From CAZTDD01 sp964612675 (lineage in GTDB: Bacteria > Hinthialibacterota > Hinthialibacteria > Hinthialibacterales > JAKPRU01): a stretch of 39,782 nucleotides of DNA. Every line of letters begins with the position of its first letter. Within the stretch, counting starts at the first letter, position 1. Below the pieces are notes generated by a model. It was not told the origin of the DNA. It did no database searches and saw only the letters and a list, made by a program, of their open reading frames with translations. The translations under genes and the position numbers were made by a program. Positions 9,201-16,593 of this stretch are shown here, one piece after another. The stretch spans positions 1 to 39,782 of the forward strand of contig CAZTDD010000057.1 of assembly GCA_964612675.1 (NCBI GenBank). The letters run 5' to 3'.

Positions 9201-9387
9201 GATCGGTAAGCATGTTGGCGATCTTCTCTTCGGTCATGTCGTCGTTCCAGACGACAAGGGGAGACGAGCGATACTCAACCGGCGGTTCGTGCAGCATGGA
9301 CCGTACCGCCTCGACCGAATTCTCTACCGCCCCAACGGGACCGATAATTCCCAGTGAAACAAGAACGACTAGAACGACTTTCTTCAT
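6277..9387 (-). CDS. Secreted glycoside hydrolase, GH106 alpha-L-rhamnosidase-like
   Basis: 1036 aa. The signal peptide (about residues 1-24) starts at the ATG at 9387, which has GAGGAG 4 nt upstream; an in-frame GTG at 9399 is less likely. Residues 109-121 read YDENSYPSGFAGG, a signature of the large GH106-like family. TDEP at 237-240, followed by a segment ending RWGYSLRGHLPSLF, also fits it. The middle holds a GATase-like region, and the last about 300 residues look like galactose-binding/GH2-type sandwich domains. GH106 enzymes release terminal rhamnose from plant or algal glycans such as rhamnogalacturonan or ulvan-type polymers. The substrate here is inferred from the family only. It is likely in one unit with the esterase gene that ends at 9484, since the two are separated by 96 bp. 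Confidence 0.75.
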   Translation of the reverse strand: MKKVVLVVLVSLGIIGPVGAVENSVEAVRSMLHEPPVEYRSSPLVVWNDDMTEEKIANMLTDLQSQGVWQLFIHPRPSLVTPYLSERWLDLYEWTIGEADRLGMRVWIYDENSYPSGFAGGHVPHNMPESRGIGVHLQRAEKPPEEITDEIVAVHRVVDGKTEDVTDAVREGNSLPDGEYQVFTIRQASMGNPWYAGYCYVDLLRPGVTEEFLEVTLETYRKRFGDQFGKLVPGSFTDEPHLRPAGGIHWSKDFLDRFEARWGYSLRGHLPSLFEEVGDWKRVRHNWHRFLLEEFIEHWAKPYYEYCAKNDLDFTGHYWEHGWPNCNGVTDNMAMAAFQQIPGIDCLMNRYSEGPHAQFGNVRAVKEVASIANQLGRERVLCEAYGAAGWDFEFQDMKRIADWLCVLGVNFIDQHLSYTTIRGARKRDHPPSFTYHEPWWPLYHVSGDYLARMMLAVSSGRQENRVLVIEPTSTAWMYLSVSANHPRLNEIGETFQRFVTELEDEQLEFDLGCEDVIARWGAASRDKFIVGERTYDLVVLPPGLENLNRATATFLKHYVGSGGQVLSLVDAPVCVDGSESNAFAREIAGEVSNWKRVSTSEAMREIRLQVPPTVTIAKEDGAEGKLFHNLRVLDDGYLLFLVNTSLDGPAKGSCRLRGQSVELWDLSEGSMTMYPYYEYEGRVTFDYDLPPAGSALFCVSPEKPDRFPPPDHEEIVIDELEPVGPLAVNRDRPNVLTLDFCDISVGGEQRESTYFHKAQQLVFQKHGFQQNLWERSVQFKDNIISREEFGPDTGFEANFHFFLRGFGDDNPDMSIVVEQPDLYTISVNGEPVEWDGERWWLDRCFGVLDIEDAVTNGENILTLKASPFSIFHELESVYLLGDFALEPVERGFVVVPARDLDLGPWKGQGMPLYGDCVSYTQTFDVSGDSDSVYVCLGDWDGSVAEVTVNGESAGVIACQPWELDISDSVEPGRSTVTVRVYGTLKNTLGPHHGNPQLGTAWPGQFQVGPESGPPPGESYHVVGYGLFEPFQLEVRR

Positions 9388-9442
9388 ATTTCTCCTCACT
9401 TCTATTGTCTCGAATACAACTCAACTCCGGATATGAACTGCC

Positions 9443-9467
9443 GGTCCAGGAGTTCAACTCCCGGACC
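9443..9467. repeat. Palindromic repeat, GGTCCAGGAGTT family, copy 1
   Basis: GGTCCAGGAGTT (9443-9454) and AACTCCCGGACC (9456-9467) form an almost perfect inverted repeat with one mismatch. It sits in the gap between the esterase stop and the GH106-like start. The same GGTCCAGGAGTT core recurs (inverted) at 13742-13797 upstream of cinA. No T-tail follows, so it is a REP-like element more than a terminator. Confidence 0.65.
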
Positions 9468-9483
9468 AGCGGTTAGAGGTGTT

Positions 9484-11913
9484 TCAATCAAGCCAATCGA
9501 CAATCTCCCTAGTGGAGAGTGCGGTCCGTTTTACTTGAATATCCGGACGAGCGGCCACGTTGCCGTACAGCGTCCGCACAGCCTCCATATCCGCCACACC
9601 GTCCGCGTGACCGATAAGCAGCCTTGCCGGTGCAGCCAGGGTCACCGCCGTTTCTATGTCACCCACACGCCGAATCACAGGAATGAACAAATCGTCCATC
9701 CAGGCTTCGTCTTCGAGGAAATCGACATCTCCCGCATCAACCGCCAACGAATCAATCTCCGGCGCGAGCCCTCTCGCCAAAAGACACCACACACCCGCCT
9801 TGTCGAGACCGACGAGATTCACCGATTCGGCGTAATACTCACCTTCCAGGAACGAGACCAGTGTCAGAATGTCTTGAATCCGGCATGCGTGATCGGTCAG
9901 GTTGTATACCGTGAAGAATCGATCGCTGGTATCGCGTGTCGTTTCCTTCCATGGAGTATGGTATTCACCGGTCAGAAACGGGTCCATGGCCGCGACGATA
10001 TGGCCTTTACGAAGCAGCGCCTGAATCAGCTCCCCGGGCTCCGCTTCGCCTCTATTGATAAAGAACTCTTTCCCCTCCGGATGGACGAGAATGGTCGCCG
10101 GATTCGTATAATCAGCGTTTTCAGGCACATAGAACGTCGCAAAGAACTGCTCGTCCTCGCTCTTTCGCCCGAGGGTCGCCTGATGGATGGTGTAATCGCC
10201 GCGTTTTATGCGGCCCCAGCGCTGGAATTCGATTTCGTCCGGCGAGGGTTTTTCAGCGCCGATCGCATGCCGCAGCGCGGGCTCCATCAGTTTTTGGAAC
10301 TCAATCAACTCGGAAGGGCTCGTCGGCTGAAGATCTGCGAGCCGGCTTTCCGCTTGCTCAATCAGCAGTTCTGTCAGGGAGTCCCAGTCGATTCCGGTGT
10401 CCGGCACGTCACGATCCGCAAAAACAAGCAGATCTTCCTCGTCTTCAACGGTATACGGTTCTTCCTCCAGCTTCTCTTCGTCCTCAATTCCGAGCAACCA
10501 CTTGCCGAACCAGGCATATACCGCTTCACGGCTCTCCTGGTTATAGTTGTGTCCGGCGTCGACCTGAACAGAGGTAACCCGGTTCGCTGCGTCGAAAAGT
10601 CTATAGATACTCCGAACAGCGGGATATTCATTCCACGGGGTCTCATCCGTCCAGTCGCCGGTACAGCAGACCATGATAAGGGGACGGGGAGCGGCCAGCG
10701 CGCCAATTTCCACATTGTATGTATTCACCCTTAGATTCGGCGCGTTCTCGCAAACACATCCGCCCTGCATGTGCGCGGAGATCATATTGACCGGGGCGGC
10801 GACTTTCACGCGCGGATCGATGGCCGTGAGCATAAAGGTCTGGGTTCCTCCGCCCGACGCGCCCGTGCAGGAGATTCGTTCCGGGTCGACATCGTCGAGC
10901 GACAGAAGGAAATCGACAACTCGTACACTGTTCCAGGTCTGGATCGCGAGCGGATTTACCGCCCAAAGATGACCGTGCCGGTCCCAGTGCCCATGCGGAT
11001 CGAGCTGCTTGCTGTCGTTATATGACAACATGTCATAGGCGAAGATCACATATCCCTGCCGAGCGAAACTGATACACCGGGCGGGCACCGAACCGCGCTC
11101 TCCGTCGGCCAGACGCCCTTCGCCCCAGTGGCCGTGCGGCGAGGCGATGGCGGGATACGGAGCAGTCTTTCCAAGCGGCCTGTAGAGATTCCCTGTCACA
11201 AAGAAACCGGGATAACTCTCAAAAAACACCTTCTCGACGCTATATCCGTCGCGTTCGATCCGCCCAAATATTCGCGCGTTCAGCGGACAGCGCTCGGGTT
11301 CGGGCCAAAGGCCGCAATTCACTTTGATATGCTCGCGAAGTTCCTCCGCCCGCTCCTGCCATTGTTCCTTCGTGTCATATCCCGGCCACGTGTAGTAACG
11401 GTTCAAATCGCGGATGTCCCATAGGCGGCGATCGTGCGGAGGCGAAAGTCTCTGCGGAAACACCAGCGAGATTTCGTCAATCCGCTCCGGGTTCACGTCC
11501 GGATCGCGCGTCAGAACCATTTGTGCCACGTCCCGTCCGGCCTCGCCTCCGACGAGAGGCCGTGAGACATTCAGAACCAGATGGAATCGCTCGTCTGCCT
11601 CGAGATCGACGCTCCCCGCTTTCTCCCAGACATGGCCATTCCCGTCACCTTCGAGGTGGGTCGGGCCGAGATCGGTCTTGTCGAAGCGGAGATGGCATCC
11701 ACTGCCCCGGCGTGCCTTGAGCCACACAGTATATTGGCCTTCAGAGGAGACTGATCCGCCTTCCGCAATCAGCTTGAGAAGGTCCGGGTAGTCGTATATC
11801 AGAAAAGTCGGCTGGTCAGTACCGGCCTGAGCGCCTGCTTGCACGCCTGCGGTCAATAGAATCAATCCGCAGACTGCGGCCATAAAGATCGAGCGATGGC
11901 GATTCGGCATCAT
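9484..11913 (-). CDS. Secreted two-lobed alpha/beta-hydrolase (acetyl-xylan-esterase-like)
   Basis: 809 aa with a signal peptide (residues about 1-30). The start ATG at 11913 has GGAGG 6 nt upstream; an in-frame ORF extension to 11952 lacks support. Residues about 180-475 are an alpha/beta-hydrolase fold: nucleophile Ser353 in GASGGG, candidate acid Asp420 or Asp423 (TGDWTD) and His455 (DAGHNYN). An N-terminal beta-rich region (about 30-170) precedes it. The C-terminal third (about 570-800) looks like a second hydrolase fold in which the nucleophile elbow has become GLDKAG (702-707), so it is probably inactive. Such enzymes remove acetyl or other esters from polysaccharides. It precedes the GH106-like gene in the same direction, which fits joint glycan processing. 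Confidence 0.8.
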   Translation of the reverse strand: MMPNRHRSIFMAAVCGLILLTAGVQAGAQAGTDQPTFLIYDYPDLLKLIAEGGSVSSEGQYTVWLKARRGSGCHLRFDKTDLGPTHLEGDGNGHVWEKAGSVDLEADERFHLVLNVSRPLVGGEAGRDVAQMVLTRDPDVNPERIDEISLVFPQRLSPPHDRRLWDIRDLNRYYTWPGYDTKEQWQERAEELREHIKVNCGLWPEPERCPLNARIFGRIERDGYSVEKVFFESYPGFFVTGNLYRPLGKTAPYPAIASPHGHWGEGRLADGERGSVPARCISFARQGYVIFAYDMLSYNDSKQLDPHGHWDRHGHLWAVNPLAIQTWNSVRVVDFLLSLDDVDPERISCTGASGGGTQTFMLTAIDPRVKVAAPVNMISAHMQGGCVCENAPNLRVNTYNVEIGALAAPRPLIMVCCTGDWTDETPWNEYPAVRSIYRLFDAANRVTSVQVDAGHNYNQESREAVYAWFGKWLLGIEDEEKLEEEPYTVEDEEDLLVFADRDVPDTGIDWDSLTELLIEQAESRLADLQPTSPSELIEFQKLMEPALRHAIGAEKPSPDEIEFQRWGRIKRGDYTIHQATLGRKSEDEQFFATFYVPENADYTNPATILVHPEGKEFFINRGEAEPGELIQALLRKGHIVAAMDPFLTGEYHTPWKETTRDTSDRFFTVYNLTDHACRIQDILTLVSFLEGEYYAESVNLVGLDKAGVWCLLARGLAPEIDSLAVDAGDVDFLEDEAWMDDLFIPVIRRVGDIETAVTLAAPARLLIGHADGVADMEAVRTLYGNVAARPDIQVKRTALSTREIVDWLD

Positions 11914-12271
11914 AACGGTCCTCCCTCTTGTGGGTTGATTAGATTCGATCATACGACCCCCTGAAGGATCTGGCTAGATTCGGATTCAAATCATCAGAAC
12001 GGACGGGGCGGCGAAAAGCCAACAGCAAATGGGAGTGTGGTCCTAATCGTACACCGGACTTTTTGCCACCCCATCCAAACTGGGGGAATCCACCACCCCA
12101 ACGTGGGTAATTACCGGATGGCAAAGAGGATATCATTAGGATAGATTGTATTACAAAGTTAAGATCACGTGCATAGCGCGTTAAGGATCGTTTATCTCTC
12201 AATGAAGAGAGACTGCCGATAGCAGATTGTTGAATGCAAAACAGCCTTGAGGTTGAGCGGTCCATACTCTC
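11914..12271. other. Divergent intergenic region
   Basis: This spacer separates the divergent esterase and kinase genes and must hold promoters for both. It contains a GC-rich palindromic patch around 12062-12108, including CCCCATCCAAACTGGGG, and a small CTCTC/GAGAG hairpin near 12195-12210. No gene is evident. I could not fix a promoter with confidence. Confidence 0.4.
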
Positions 12272-12374
12272 CTTTTGCTGGGGCGACAGCAAGAGAATAT
12301 TTTCAGGATACCCCTGAAGAACCGGGCGGAGCACGGAAGGAACGACTCCGCGATCTCTGTGTGACAAACACAGA
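12272..12374 (+). promoter_or_regulatory. Four consecutive hairpins upstream of the kinase gene
   Basis: Four stems follow each other directly. H1: CTTTTGCTG (12272-12280)/CAGCAAGAG (12287-12295). H2: TTCAGG (12302-12307)/CCTGAA (12313-12318). H3: GCGGAG (12326-12331)/CTCCGC (12346-12351), with a 14-nt purine-rich loop holding GGAAGG. H4: TCTGTGT (12356-12362)/ACACAGA (12368-12374). They end 36 nt before the kinase ATG at 12411. A structured leader or a separate small RNA are both possible; no known riboswitch is recognised. Confidence 0.5.
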
Positions 12375-12410
12375 ACAACTCGGCTGATTCACAGGGAGAA
12401 ACGACGTACG

Positions 12411-13640
12411 ATGAGTCCAGAGCCGACCGATCGCCAACCACGGGACGAGCTTGAAATGATGGTTGAAATGCTCGAACAAAAAGTCGCCGAACGAACAGAC
12501 CAGCTGCGGAACCTCGCTCTTGTGCTTAGTTCCGCCGAACGGTCCGAACGGCAACGCATGGCGGAACTGATACACGGTGAGCTGCAACAGCTATTGACAG
12601 CCGCCCTAATGAAAACAGATCGATTGGGTGCTCGTCTGACTGACGAGAAATCAATAGAACTGAAGAACGAGGTTCGGAGCCTGATTTGCCAGACCGCCGG
12701 TTTCGCGCGGTCGGTCTCCGTCGAATTGAGCCCTCCGATTCTTCTACACGGCGGACTCGTGGAATCCATGGAGTGGCTTGTCGGCTGGATGAAGGAAAGG
12801 CATGACCTAACCGTGCAAGCCGACATAGACCATTCAGTGAAGGTCGATTCTGAAGAAATCAAGATACATCTGTTCGAATCCGTCCGCGAACTGTTATTCA
12901 ATGTCATCAAACACGCGAAAACAGACCTCGCGAAGCTCACATTACGCCGTCATAACGACAACCAATGCCTGATCCGTGTGGAGGATGGCGGTGTCGGCTG
13001 CGAATCCGAAATCCTCGGGAAGGCGGGGACTTCGGACGGGAGTTTCGGTTTGTTCAACATCTCAGAACGCCTGAAGATGCTTGGCTGCGAGATCCGCTTC
13101 GACAGCGCGCCGGGAGACGGTTTCTGTGCGGAAATCGTTGCGCCGACTGCTTTAACATCGGAGATGGATTTTCCATCCGCAGGGATCTCTTCCATCGCGG
13201 AGATTGCAGAGATCGGAGAGAAGATTTACGAGCAACTGAGCGATGACGGGAGCGAGGAAGTACAACTTCCGGAGAATAGTATGATTCGTATCGGCATCGT
13301 AGAAGATCATAGAATCGTGCTTGAGGGATTTGTCTCCTTGTTCGACGATGAGCTGGATATGGAAGTCGTCGCGGAGGCCTCGGACGGGATCGAAGCAATC
13401 GAAATGGCCCGTCAACATCGGCCGGACATCATCTTGATGGATGTCAACATGCCTCGCATGGGGGGAATCGAATCGACCAAACGTATAGTCAAAGAGTTCC
13501 CCAATATCAAAGTAATCGGGTTGTCGGTAAACAACGACACCGCTACCGAAATGGCCATGAAGAAAGCGGGAGCAGTGGCTTATTTTGTGAAGGATGCTCC
13601 TTCCGACGAACTGTGCGACTTGATTCGCAACGTCATCTAA
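12411..13640 (+). CDS. Cytosolic HisKA_3-type histidine kinase fused to a receiver domain
   Basis: 409 aa, with no membrane segment and no recognisable sensor domain. A coiled-coil N terminus (residues 10-45) leads to a NarL/DesK-type dimerisation and phosphotransfer helix with His55 in LIHGELQQLL. The HATPase domain (about 150-245) shows an N-box (LLFNVIKHA), EDGGVG and SFGLFNISERL. A linker follows, then a receiver domain (291-409) with acidic pair Glu298/Asp299, phospho-acceptor Asp344 (LMDVNMP) and Lys394. It ends right after the receiver, so the usual LuxR-type DNA-binding domain is absent. Gly follows His55 where the family normally has Asp or Glu. An internal ribosome site (GGAG 13271-13274, then in-frame ATG 13281, Met291) could yield a stand-alone receiver. 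GGGAG lies 12 nt before the main ATG. Confidence 0.85.
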   Translation: MSPEPTDRQPRDELEMMVEMLEQKVAERTDQLRNLALVLSSAERSERQRMAELIHGELQQLLTAALMKTDRLGARLTDEKSIELKNEVRSLICQTAGFARSVSVELSPPILLHGGLVESMEWLVGWMKERHDLTVQADIDHSVKVDSEEIKIHLFESVRELLFNVIKHAKTDLAKLTLRRHNDNQCLIRVEDGGVGCESEILGKAGTSDGSFGLFNISERLKMLGCEIRFDSAPGDGFCAEIVAPTALTSEMDFPSAGISSIAEIAEIGEKIYEQLSDDGSEEVQLPENSMIRIGIVEDHRIVLEGFVSLFDDELDMEVVAEASDGIEAIEMARQHRPDIILMDVNMPRMGGIESTKRIVKEFPNIKVIGLSVNNDTATEMAMKKAGAVAYFVKDAPSDELCDLIRNVI

Positions 13641-13741
13641 AGACAGCCCGCATACGTCCCTCATACCCCATTCTACATTCCCCCTCAGGTTTGCGTACAA
13701 TAGAGAAGTCCCGGCGATGAATCGCTGGACTATTTTCGCCA

Positions 13742-13797
13742 TTTCACTGCTGTTCCAGGAGTCCAATTCGAGTCCAACTCCTGGACCAGCCGTGAAA
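13742..13797. repeat. Palindromic repeat, GGTCCAGGAGTT family, copy 2
   Basis: TCCAGGAGT (13754-13762) and ACTCCTGGA (13777-13785) form the core of a longer imperfect inverted repeat. Outer arms TTTCAC (13742-13747) and GTGAAA (13792-13797) also pair. It shares the core GGTCCAGGAGTT with 9443-9467. It occupies the kinase-cinA gap, and an upstream in-frame extension of the cinA ORF reads through it, a reason not to accept that longer start. Confidence 0.65.
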
Positions 13798-13821
13798 AGC
13801 GAATTGGAGAAACCATCACCA

Positions 13822-15081
13822 ATGAAAACACCCCACGCGATCCTCATCGCCTCCGGCAGCGAACTGCTCACCGGTCTTCGAACCGACTCCGACAGCGCAT
13901 ATGTCGCACGGAGCCTAGGAAAGTTGGGCATACCCGTGCTGAGAACGCTCATCGTCGGCGACACCATGGAGGAACTGCTGGACGTTTTCCGTTCCTCGCT
14001 CGAACGCGCCGAAATTGTCATCGTTTCCGGTGGACTCGGACCGACTGTCGACGACCTGACACGGGAAGCGCTTTCGCAGGCGACCGGAATCGAGCTGCAG
14101 GAGAGCCGGGAAGCGCTCGAACAAATCGCGGAACGATTCAGATCCCTGAATCGAGAAATGACCGAAAACAACCGCCGCCAGGCGATGGTGCCGGTATCGG
14201 GTTTCTTCATACCGAATCCGCAGGGAACCGCACCCGGCCTGGTATTCGACGCCGGTGAGCGGCTGGCGATAGCCCTGCCCGGCCCGCCGCGCGAACTCCA
14301 GCCCATGGTCGAGAATCACCTGATGCCGTTTCTCGATGAACGATACCCCGAGCTGCCGCACGAGAGCTTCGTCCTGGTCCGTTTTGTCGGCACCGGCGAA
14401 TCGAACATCGACCAGACGCTCCGTGAACGTGTCAGCTTCGACCCGAGAATTCGCATCTCGCTTCTGGCTCGTTTGGGGTGTGTCGACCTGACTCTTTTCA
14501 GCCCCTCCAGCGATCCCACCGATCTTGAGCTGCTAAGGGAGTCCCAAGGGAGAGTTCTCGATGCCCTGGGCGAGTTCGCGTACGCCACGGAAGATATCGA
14601 ATTGGAAGATGCTGTCGGGCGCATTCTTGTAGAGCGCGGAGAGACGATGGCGACGGCCGAATCCTGTACCGGTGGCTTGATCGGCGCCTCATTGACCTCG
14701 ATCCCCGGCTCGTCGGAGTATTATCTTGGCGGCTTTGTGACATACAGCAATGAATCGAAGATTTGTCAACTCGGAGTACGAACAGTGACCCTGGAAACAG
14801 AGGGAGCGGTCAGCGAAAAGACCGCACGGGAAATGGCTCTCGGTGGAGCGCGGATGTTGGGCGCGGATTGGTGTATCTCGGTGACGGGAATCGCGGGCCC
14901 GGAAGGCGGTACGCCGGACAAACCGGTCGGAACAGTCTGGATCGGGGTTTCCAATCCGAAACGGGACTGGACGCATGCGAAGTGTTACAGGTTTTTCGGA
15001 GAGCGGACAGCGGTACGCGAACGATCCCGCGTCGCCGCCCTTGATGAACTTCGCAGAGCGTTCAAAGAGGTTCCGGTTTGA
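13822..15081 (+). CDS. cinA: CinA-like protein (NMN amidohydrolase / ADP-ribose pyrophosphatase family)
   Basis: 419 aa, the usual length for CinA. The N-terminal half is a molybdopterin-binding-like (MoCF/COG1058) domain with GGLGPTVDD, seen in CinA pyrophosphatases. The C-terminal half (about 255-415) is the PncC-type nicotinamide-mononucleotide deamidase domain with AESCTGG and an ITGIAGPEGG segment. The role is recycling of NMN and pyridine nucleotide breakdown products; in some bacteria it also supports competence. The start at 13822 (MKTPHAILI) matches the family N terminus; GGAG lies 12 nt upstream. The ORF can be extended to 13717, but only through a palindromic repeat. Confidence 0.93.
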   Translation: MKTPHAILIASGSELLTGLRTDSDSAYVARSLGKLGIPVLRTLIVGDTMEELLDVFRSSLERAEIVIVSGGLGPTVDDLTREALSQATGIELQESREALEQIAERFRSLNREMTENNRRQAMVPVSGFFIPNPQGTAPGLVFDAGERLAIALPGPPRELQPMVENHLMPFLDERYPELPHESFVLVRFVGTGESNIDQTLRERVSFDPRIRISLLARLGCVDLTLFSPSSDPTDLELLRESQGRVLDALGEFAYATEDIELEDAVGRILVERGETMATAESCTGGLIGASLTSIPGSSEYYLGGFVTYSNESKICQLGVRTVTLETEGAVSEKTAREMALGGARMLGADWCISVTGIAGPEGGTPDKPVGTVWIGVSNPKRDWTHAKCYRFFGERTAVRERSRVAALDELRRAFKEVPV

Positions 15082-15083
15082 AC

Positions 15084-15344
15084 ATGACCAGCGAATCCTG
15101 GGGTAAACAAATCCGGCGCGAAATCCGCCAACAAATCGATCCGCTCTGCGGCGACATCGTGGAGCGGCGGATCGACTCCTGGGAGGCACGGAAACGCTGG
15201 GAAGTGGTACGCGCGGAGATCGCTCTCAAAGTCCCGAATCAACTCGACCTGATCGACCGCATCTATGGATCGCGGGTCAACCGCCTCATCGAACAATTCG
15301 CCATCCCGGCGGAAGTGGACGAGCTAACGAGAGAGTGGTCTTAG
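15084..15344 (+). CDS. Small helical protein of unknown function downstream of cinA
   Basis: 86 aa, not recognised. The ATG at 15084 lies 2 nt after the cinA stop (a TTG at 15078 is an alternative overlapping it), so it is probably translated from the cinA transcript. The sequence is charged and predicted largely helical (Arg- and Glu-rich, Trp at several sites), with no signal or membrane segment. Its stop overlaps the stop of the convergent glycosyltransferase gene inside TTAG (15341-15344). That tight packing supports it being a real gene, but nothing in the sequence tells its role. Confidence 0.6.
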   Translation: MTSESWGKQIRREIRQQIDPLCGDIVERRIDSWEARKRWEVVRAEIALKVPNQLDLIDRIYGSRVNRLIEQFAIPAEVDELTREWS

Positions 15345-16546
15345 CGCATCACACGTCTATAGAGACTCTCCATCTCACCGGCAACGGATTTCCAGGACAG
15401 GTGAGGCGGTAACGGCGCGGGCTGTACCGGATCGTCAAGGAGTTGAGATATTGCCCGGACAAGCGACTCCGGGTCGTGCGGAGGGGCAACCACGAGACCT
15501 CCCGGATCGCCCAGATGTTCGAGACATCCGCAGACACTCGTGGCCACCACGGGACAGCCTGCCGACAGCGCCTCCAGAATCACCAATCCCCATACCTCGT
15601 AAAGCGACGGCAATACGAGACAGCTCGCGGAAGCCAACCGCTCGGCGACCACCGAGGGCGAGAAATGCCCGGCGTATACCGCCTCCCCGGGTTCCCAAAT
15701 CGTTTCCGTAGTCGTTTTGAGGTCGAACCGCCGCATCAAGGATCGTAGATACGACCGATTCGCATGTCCCGCCAACAGGAGACCGATCCCGGGATACCGG
15801 CGTTTGAGCATACCGAATGCTTCGAGCAACGTTTCGATCCCTTTGACCGGATAGATCCGTCCTACAAAGAGGAGCGACGGCAAGCCGGACGGATACCGAG
15901 GCGGCGTTGCCTTCGCCGGACGGAAACCGTGCGGGATGATTTGAATCCTCTTCGTGTCGCCACCGGTCAGCCGCCGGATATCATCGGCCTCGTGCGAGCT
16001 GAGCGCATGAAACGCACTGACCTGCGACAGAATGCGACGGCCCACCGACCGGTCGAATCGTTTCTTGAGAGCGGTTTTCCATCGCGTATCGACCGGAGGA
16101 AAAAGAGAACCGTGCGTCGACAGGACGATCGGAACGCCGCGTTTACGGGTACAAGCCGCAGCCGCCGCGGAGAGCCCGGTCCGAAACTCATGAACATGGA
16201 TCGCCTCGGGGCTCGTCTCGTCGATCAGCCTGTCGAGAGACTTCCGCATCCCGGGGATCCAATAGACCTCGGCAAGCGAAAACAATCGCCCGCTAAACGA
16301 ACGATAATAGAAGATCCGTACGTTGTTGTGGTGAACTTCGAGTCGGGAACCTCCGTTTTGCAGTCGGTCCTCCGGGCCAAATGCGGAGGGTCGAATAAAA
16401 CGGCCCGGCGAGGACACCGCCGTCGTAGCAACAGAGATTTCGTGGCCTTGCTCCTGCTGGGCGATCGACAATTCATAGACCGCTCTGGGAACGCCGCCCA
16501 TACACCAGGCTGGATAAAAGTAAGGGATTACGTGCAAAATTCGCAT
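15341..16546 (-). CDS. Glycosyltransferase family 4 protein
   Basis: 401 aa, GT-B fold. The N-terminal acceptor domain begins MRILHVIPYFYPAWCMGGVPR with the glycine-rich loop typical of GT4. The C-terminal donor domain has LLFVGRIYPVKGIETLLEAF and the EX7E motif (EVWGLVILE), which contacts the nucleotide sugar. It probably adds a hexose to a cell-surface polysaccharide or glycolipid, using a UDP- or GDP-sugar; donor and acceptor are unknown. I chose the ATG at 16546 because it starts the fold; an in-frame ATG at 16588 would add 14 residues and has no Shine-Dalgarno sequence either. It is divergent from the CYTH gene, with 47 bp between starts, and stands outside any polysaccharide operon in this window. 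Confidence 0.88.
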   Translation of the reverse strand: MRILHVIPYFYPAWCMGGVPRAVYELSIAQQEQGHEISVATTAVSSPGRFIRPSAFGPEDRLQNGGSRLEVHHNNVRIFYYRSFSGRLFSLAEVYWIPGMRKSLDRLIDETSPEAIHVHEFRTGLSAAAAACTRKRGVPIVLSTHGSLFPPVDTRWKTALKKRFDRSVGRRILSQVSAFHALSSHEADDIRRLTGGDTKRIQIIPHGFRPAKATPPRYPSGLPSLLFVGRIYPVKGIETLLEAFGMLKRRYPGIGLLLAGHANRSYLRSLMRRFDLKTTTETIWEPGEAVYAGHFSPSVVAERLASASCLVLPSLYEVWGLVILEALSAGCPVVATSVCGCLEHLGDPGGLVVAPPHDPESLVRAISQLLDDPVQPAPLPPHLSWKSVAGEMESLYRRVMR

Positions 16547-16593
16547 TGTCTGCCCGAACGGAAATGACGAGTGATTAGAAAGGAGCATACCAC

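Noticed and set aside
9433..10734. Plus-strand 433-codon ORF antisense to the two-lobed esterase
   Set aside because: The minus strand has a recognisable signal peptide, catalytic triad and ribosome site, while this frame shows no known motif. It is a high-GC shadow ORF.
12272..12374. Possible cyclic-di-GMP or other known riboswitch upstream of the kinase
   Set aside because: The conserved nucleotides I know for these classes are not present; kept only as an unclassified hairpin leader.
13152..14306. Minus-strand 384-codon ORF across the kinase and cinA
   Set aside because: Antisense to two clearly recognised plus-strand genes; Ser/Arg-rich shadow translation.
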